NCBI GenBank assembly: GCA_043806135.1
Contig: JAZDHG010000114.1
Coordinates: 1 to 5,749, forward strand
Origin: JAGLQQ01 sp043806135
Lineage (GTDB): Bacteria; Omnitrophota; Gorgyraeia; B26-G9
DNA: 5,749 nucleotides
Direction of reading: 5' to 3'
Within the stretch, counting starts at the first letter, position 1, and each line of letters begins with the position of its first letter. The translations under genes and the position numbers were made by a program. Below the pieces are notes generated by a model that saw only the letters and a program-made list of their open reading frames with translations, was not told the DNA's origin and searched no databases. Positions 1 through 5,749 of this stretch are shown here, one piece after another.

Positions 1-1029
1 TTCTGAAACAGGAAAATCGCCTCTTTTATACTCAAGGTCCCGATATGCAGGCTGTAAGTGCAATGGTTTATGATAAACTATGCCCGTTGGGATATTACAA
101 CTTTGCAGCTGCTTATGCAGAAAATCTCTGCGTTTTACGAGAATTGGATAAAGATGAAAAACATGTTGATAATTATCATCTTGATACGGAACTGTTACAT
201 CAATCATATCTTTTAACTGTTTCGAATAAATTCCGGCCATACATTGCCGCACCGCATTCCATTTATCGAGAAACTTTAGCTTCTGGCGCAGGATTGCTGC
301 CTGCAAAGTATCAAGCCGGGAATTATACCCGCGCACATAATGCATGTAACGGTTGCTGCCTCCCCGACGCCCCTGATCCCGCAGCATCAGAAGCCGATTA
401 AAAACAGCTTGATCGCTGCTTACAACAAGACCCGCATCACCGCAGCCGCTTAAATTCTTAGTCGGATAAAAACTGAAACATCCAATATCGCCGAATGTCC
501 CCACAGTTTGCCACTTATTGGCGTTTATCCTAATTTGTGCACCATGCGCTTGTGCTGCGTCTTCAATAACCTTCAATTTATATTTCCTGGCTATCCGCAT
601 GATCTCAGGCATGGGAGCCGGATTTCCGTATAAATGGACGGCAATAATCGCTTTGGTGCGCTTGGTAATCTTTTTTTCAAGATCATTAATATCGATATTG
701 AATGTCTTTTGATCTATATCAACAAATACCGGTTTTGCTTTCGTATAAGATATACTAAGTGCCGTAGCGATATATGTGTATACAGGACAAATCACTTCGT
801 CCGTCGGCTTAATCCCTAAGCTCAACAGCGCTAAAAACAATGCGTCCGTACCGGAATTTACCCCGACGGCAAACCTTGACCCGCAATAGCCGGCAAAATC
901 ATTTTCAAATAATTCTACTTCCCGGCCCAAAATAAAATCGCCTTTATCAAAAACTTTAGTGAACGCACTAATTGCTTTTTCCCTCATTGCTTTATTATGT
1001 GTTTTTATATCAATAAATGAAACTTTCAT
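1..1029 (-). CDS. DegT/DnrJ/EryC1/StrS-family sugar aminotransferase (3' end cut by window)
   Basis: The reading frame stays open from an ATG at 1029 to the left edge, giving 343 residues with no stop, so the C-terminus lies outside the window. Family members are usually about 360-400 residues, so roughly 20-50 are missing. Visible family features are an SGTDAL cofactor-phosphate loop at about residues 59-64, EDAAQAHGA at 156-164 whose Asp157 should contact the PLP pyridine nitrogen, and SFYPTKNL at 186-193 in which Lys191 is the expected Schiff-base lysine. An RDQGRRGG segment follows at 217-224. Such enzymes transaminate nucleotide-linked keto sugars (often dTDP- or UDP-4-keto or 3-keto hexoses) using glutamate, in the cytoplasm, for O-antigen or other surface glycans. 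The exact sugar cannot be read from sequence. The start codon overlaps the upstream glycosyltransferase stop (ATGA), and an AAGGAG ribosome binding site at 1039-1044 sits 9 nt upstream inside that gene, so the two are probably translationally coupled. The family is certain; the substrate is unknown. Confidence 0.93.
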   Translation of the reverse strand, partial: MKVSFIDIKTHNKAMREKAISAFTKVFDKGDFILGREVELFENDFAGYCGSRFAVGVNSGTDALFLALLSLGIKPTDEVICPVYTYIATALSISYTKAKPVFVDIDQKTFNIDINDLEKKITKRTKAIIAVHLYGNPAPMPEIMRIARKYKLKVIEDAAQAHGAQIRINANKWQTVGTFGDIGCFSFYPTKNLSGCGDAGLVVSSDQAVFNRLLMLRDQGRRGGSNRYMHYVRGYNSRLDTLQAAILRQKLKFLDKWNAVRQCMAGIYSKQLKDMIDVTVPYQDDNYQHVFHLYPILVKRRDFLHKQLQSCNIPTGIVYHKPLHLQPAYRDLEYKRGDFPVSE

Positions 1030-4000
1030 TTCCCACTGCTCCTTCTTATTTTTTTTGCCTTAAAAACTTTATCAATAGTTTCCAGCACCATCTTTTCACT
1101 TATCGCTTTGAGACAATCTATATTTTTACAGTCCGGTTTCTTGAAATTTTTATAACACGGCCTGCATTCAACTTCCGCCATTACGATTTCATGCCGTGCG
1201 GTTCTACCCACCGGCCCATAAACGTTCTCATCTACCGGGCCGAAAATTGACACTGTATCGACTCCTTTGGCGCAGGCAATATGCATTGGCCCGCTATCAT
1301 TGGAAATAAAAATATTGCATTTACCTATTAATGCTGCCAGCTGTCCCAACGTTGTCCTGCCAAGGGCATTTACCACATCCTTATTTGAAAGCACCTCCTT
1401 AAAAATTGCACAATCATCATTGTTCTTATCCGTACCGAATATTATTATTTTACATTTATAACATTTCAGTAGATCATTTATTAGCTGTACAAAACACTCA
1501 TCCGGCCACTGTTTACTTCGGGCATCTTTCCCCCAACTGCCGCCCCCAAAAGGAGCAATTCCGATCATAATATCACTATTCAATACAGCATTCTTTGTTA
1601 AAAAATTATCGGCATACTGCCGGTCTTTTAAGGCAATATAGAATTTTAGTTCTCTATTAAACTCGTTAACTTTCATCATCTTTAAAAGATCACGATACCA
1701 TTCAATAACATGTTTTTGTCCAAATCCATTGAACGGAAGCTTATGCGTCAGAAAACGTCCGCGCCCTTTATAGTCAAACCCAAAACGCTGTTTTACACCA
1801 AGCATCCATAGCAACAAACTGTATTGATTAACCATAGAAAGATCAACCGCCAGGTCAAAATTTTCATTCCTTATCTTATTTATTCCCCGAAGAAGCATCT
1901 TTATGTACTCCAGATAAGACTTTTTCCTTACCTGTTTTAAATCTCCACGGGTATACAGGAATAATTTATCTACAAGCGGATGATTTTCCAGAATCGGAGC
2001 AGTTTGTTTCTGGCATAAATAACCGATGAAACTATCCGGGAATTTTTTCTTAAGGGCCGCTATAACCGGCGTGGTAAATAAAACATCGCCTACCCCAAAA
2101 GGATTAATGATTAGAATTTTTTTCATGGAAGATTTTTCTTAATATTGCTAATTTTATAAATAAATACTTTATGAAGAGGATTAAAACAGCAAAATATTTT
2201 ACAACTATAATTTGCTTACTATAGTCTTCATATCCACATACTTATTCACTAACTCAATGACTAAATTCGTCTTTGTTTTATCCTGAGGTCTTATTTTTAC
2301 CGTCATGTCATGCACACAAGATGAAACGGTATAAGTATCTTCTTTAACCAAAAGCACTGGGATATCCGTAAATTTTATCATATTCAGTACTAAAGGATGC
2401 GGACTTATCCCTCCCGTCAATATTAATCCGGCAACAGACGGCCCATTATCACCGTAAATAAGCTGCATGCTTATTGCTGTAAGAATGATATCTTCTCTGT
2501 CTCCGGGCGTTATAACCAAACTTTTATCTTCTATGTGGTTCAAGGCATCATGCGGCTCCATCGCGCCGATAACGATTTTTTCTACAGAGTTATCCAGAAA
2601 AGTAGACCCATAAAGAACATCTGCGTTTAACTCCTGCTGTATTTGAGAAATCGTTGGTTTACTCAAAACCGGTTCATAAGGGATAACACCCAGGACATCA
2701 ATCCCGTACCTGGCAAGCCCTTTGCGTACTAATTTTTCTACCTTGTTATATTTTTCAGGTAAAACCTTATTTATTACCACTCCGATGATCTCTACCCCTT
2801 CTTTATCGAAAAGAGCCTTGTTAAGAAGTATTTCGTCAATCGGCTGTCCTATTCCTCCGGAAGAGACCAGGATAACCTTTGATTTTAACTGCTTGGCCAC
2901 ATACGCATTAGACAAGTCGAATACAGCCCCTACACCGGCATGTCCTGTGCCTTCAATGATCACTAGATCATTATTCTGCGAAATATGCCTGTATGCCTCT
3001 TTTATTTTTTTAACCAGATCATTCTTTCTTGGATTCTTTATATAATTTTCCGTAAAACCACGTTCAACAGCAATAGGGCTCATATCGCTTAAGGTGCTTT
3101 TCATATGGCAAACATGTTCTATGAGCACAGAATCTTCATCAACTTTATACCCTTCCTCAATCAGGTACCTCTGTCCGACTGGTTTTATAAAACCTATACG
3201 TTTAAAATATTTTTCCAGACAATATATTAACCCCAGACTTACAGTGGTTTTTCCGTTATTTTGTCTTGTTGCAGCAATAAAAACTCTTTTACTCATAACC
3301 TACCTCTTCGCCTAATCATACCTGATCAGCATAAGCAGCTTCTATTGATTTAATCAGATCAGTAAGAATCACATTCGTGGGTGTCAGGATACTAAGACTT
3401 TTGGCCTGCCTGACAATCGCTCCATTAATATAATCAATCTCAGTCTTCCTTTTTTGGAGAACATCCTGCAGCATGGAAGAAAGATTCGATGCGGTCGCCC
3501 GGCAGACAGATTCGACTTTCTGGATAGGATCGTCGTAAACGAGCTTGATTCTTTTTTTCTTAGCCAGTCGTACAGCTTCGGTTACAGCCATTGATACTAC
3601 TTCCCTTGTTCCCTGACTTTCGATTAAAAACCCATTCTGCAGACGGGTAAGCGCACTTATTGCATTAATACCGACATTAATGATCAGCTTACTCCAGATA
3701 ATACTGTCAATATCTTTTGTGAGACGGGTGGCGAACCCGGATAAGTTAAATAATTCCCGCACCGGACGCATCGCTACCGTAAGCTTTCCGCTTATATTTC
3801 CGATCACCGTATCCCCAATTCCGGCATGGCGCGTATATCCTTCCCCTAATAATGTTGCTCCATGCGCGGTAACGCCTCCCAGAACCCGGTCCGGTCCGAT
3901 AATTTCGCTCATTATTTCGATGTTGCCCAGGCCATTCTGCAAAGTTAAAACTCTGCTGTCTTTAGTAAGAATCGGCTCGATAGTTTTAAGTGCCTCTTCC

Positions 4001-5749
4001 GTGTCATAAGATTTCACGCAGAGGATAAGAAGATCAGGCGATTTAATATCAGCTGCACAAGCAGTGGCATTAACTGAAACCGAAAAACTGCCTTTTTCCG
4101 TTTCAATCTTAATCCCGCTTTCTTTAAGCTTTTTAGCTCTTCTGGCATTCTTATCCAAAATCCATATATCATGCTGCTTTTTTTTAGCAAAATACCCCGC
4201 GAACAAACAACCCATTGCGCCTGGGCCAACAATAACAACTTTCATAATATTCTCCTTAGAAAAGCATAGATTAATAAAAGATTACAGAGATTAATTTCTA
4301 TTAGTATACTCCGTTAGAGAACTTCGTCCTCTAACGATTTGCGCCGACGGTGGTTTTCTCTAACGGGGGATATCCGTGTAATCAAGACATCCTACTACTT
4401 TCTCGTTATAGGATGTTTTTTATTTTGCTTTAAAACAATGCTCAGGAGCAGGAAATTTTCCGGCTGTAACTTCCTCCTTAAAATTTTCTATTGCCGCATT
4501 TATCTGTTTTGAAAGATCAGCATATTTTTTGACGAATTTAGGCGTAAATCTTTCATTAAGCCCTAGTAAATCATGCGTAACTAGAACCTGTCCGTCACAG
4601 CCCTTGCCTGCTCCGATGCCTATGGTCGGTATTTTGAGTCTCTTAGTTATCTCCTCAGCAAGAGTTTCCGGAACACATTCAAAGACAATACTAAAACAAC
4701 CGGCCTTTTCTAAGGCAATAGCCTGGCGCATAATACTTTCTGCTTCCTTAGCATCCTTGCCTTGCACCTTATAGCCTCCAAGCATTGTTGCTGTCTGAGG
4801 GGTAAGTCCGAGATGCCCCATTACCGGAATACCGGCCCTGACCACAGATTTGACAATAGAAATTATGTCCGGGTTCGCCCCTTCTAATTTTACCGCATCA
4901 GCACCAGCTTCTTTAATAAATCTTCCTGCATTGATTATTGTCTTTCTGGCTGTTACATTAAAAGACATAAAAGGCATATCTGCGACTAAAAGCGCGTTCT
5001 TTCTGCCCCGGTTAACTGCTTTTGTATGATGAAGCATTTCATCCATAGTTACAGGAACGGTGGAATCATAGCCCAAAACAACGTTTCCCAGAGAATCACC
5101 AACAAGAATAATGTCAATAGCTGCCTTTTCCAAAACAACTGACATCGGGAAATCATACGCAGTAAGCATGGTAATTTTCCTGCTTTCCCGCTTCATTTTC
5201 AACAAATCAGGAATAGTTATTTTTTTCCTCTCCATAAGTATCACCTGGGAATCAGTATAGCAAATATCTCTAAATATAGCAACGCCTTAGTTAGGATTTG
5301 AGGGGTGGGTTAAGGATTGGAAACTTAAGAGTTTAAGAGCTTAAAAGCATAGGGGCTGTGCCCGCCCCAGATGTTGCGTCCCCCCGCCTTCATTTCCTTT
5401 TGGCGTCAAAAGGAAACGAAGCAAAGGAAAACCACCCCATAGGGAATTTCCGCTTTTTTCTAATGTTTTAGGCTCACTGATTCCGCCCTGCGGGCTTCAC
5501 CGCCGAAAAGGCAGTCCTGCCTTACGGCGCTTCGGCATCCTGCCTGCGTCCACTCCCCTAAACCAAAGAAAAAATGCGCCAAATTCCCAAAGGGGGAACC
5601 AAAAACCAACTTATAAATTCAAAGCCCACTCCCGGGGTGTCCTTTCACACTCTTATAATTACTATTGTGCGCTTTTTTACAGCGCGAATGGATGAGTTAA
5701 GTTTATTTAATAGTAAATACAAACATTGTTCTTTGATATTTTTATTGAC

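Overview
The window carries five protein genes, all on the minus strand, so it reads from right to left. The coding sequence is fairly A+T-rich. A family 9 glycosyltransferase of the LPS-heptosyltransferase type suggests a Gram-negative-type cell envelope. The gene set and style (panB, panE, a stand-alone BioD-like/DRTGG ATPase, GT9, DegT aminotransferase) would fit an uncultured lineage such as Omnitrophota. That placement is an impression from family content, not something the sequence proves.

Layout from the right edge. About 5283-5749 holds no convincing gene. It contains a short 8-bp tandem repeat, a compact hairpin, a G+C-richer fold-back element with imperfect arms of about 31 bp, and a boxA-like motif at the extreme edge. 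A well-formed sigma-70 promoter (TTGCTA, 17 bp, TATACT with an extended -10 TG) at 5254-5282 reads leftward into panB (4420-5235). A 174-bp gap follows, with competing inverted repeats and a terminator-like hairpin that faces the plus strand. It may encode a small plus-strand RNA. Then come panE (3316-4245) and, 19 bp further on, a BioD-like P-loop plus DRTGG protein (2205-3296). After a 78-bp gap come a GT9 glycosyltransferase (1026-2126) and a DegT/DnrJ/EryC1/StrS aminotransferase (1029 to beyond position 1). These last two overlap by ATGA.

How the genes work together. PanB and PanE catalyse the two successive steps from 2-oxoisovalerate to pantoate, the branch feeding pantothenate and coenzyme A. 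panC and panD are not in the window. The BioD-like/DRTGG protein resembles the N-terminal, non-catalytic part of long phosphotransacetylases. It is close-packed behind panE, so a link to acyl-CoA or CoA metabolism is a reasonable but untested guess. The last two genes form a separate surface-polysaccharide module: the aminotransferase probably makes an amino sugar nucleotide, and the GT9 enzyme adds a sugar to a cell-surface glycan.
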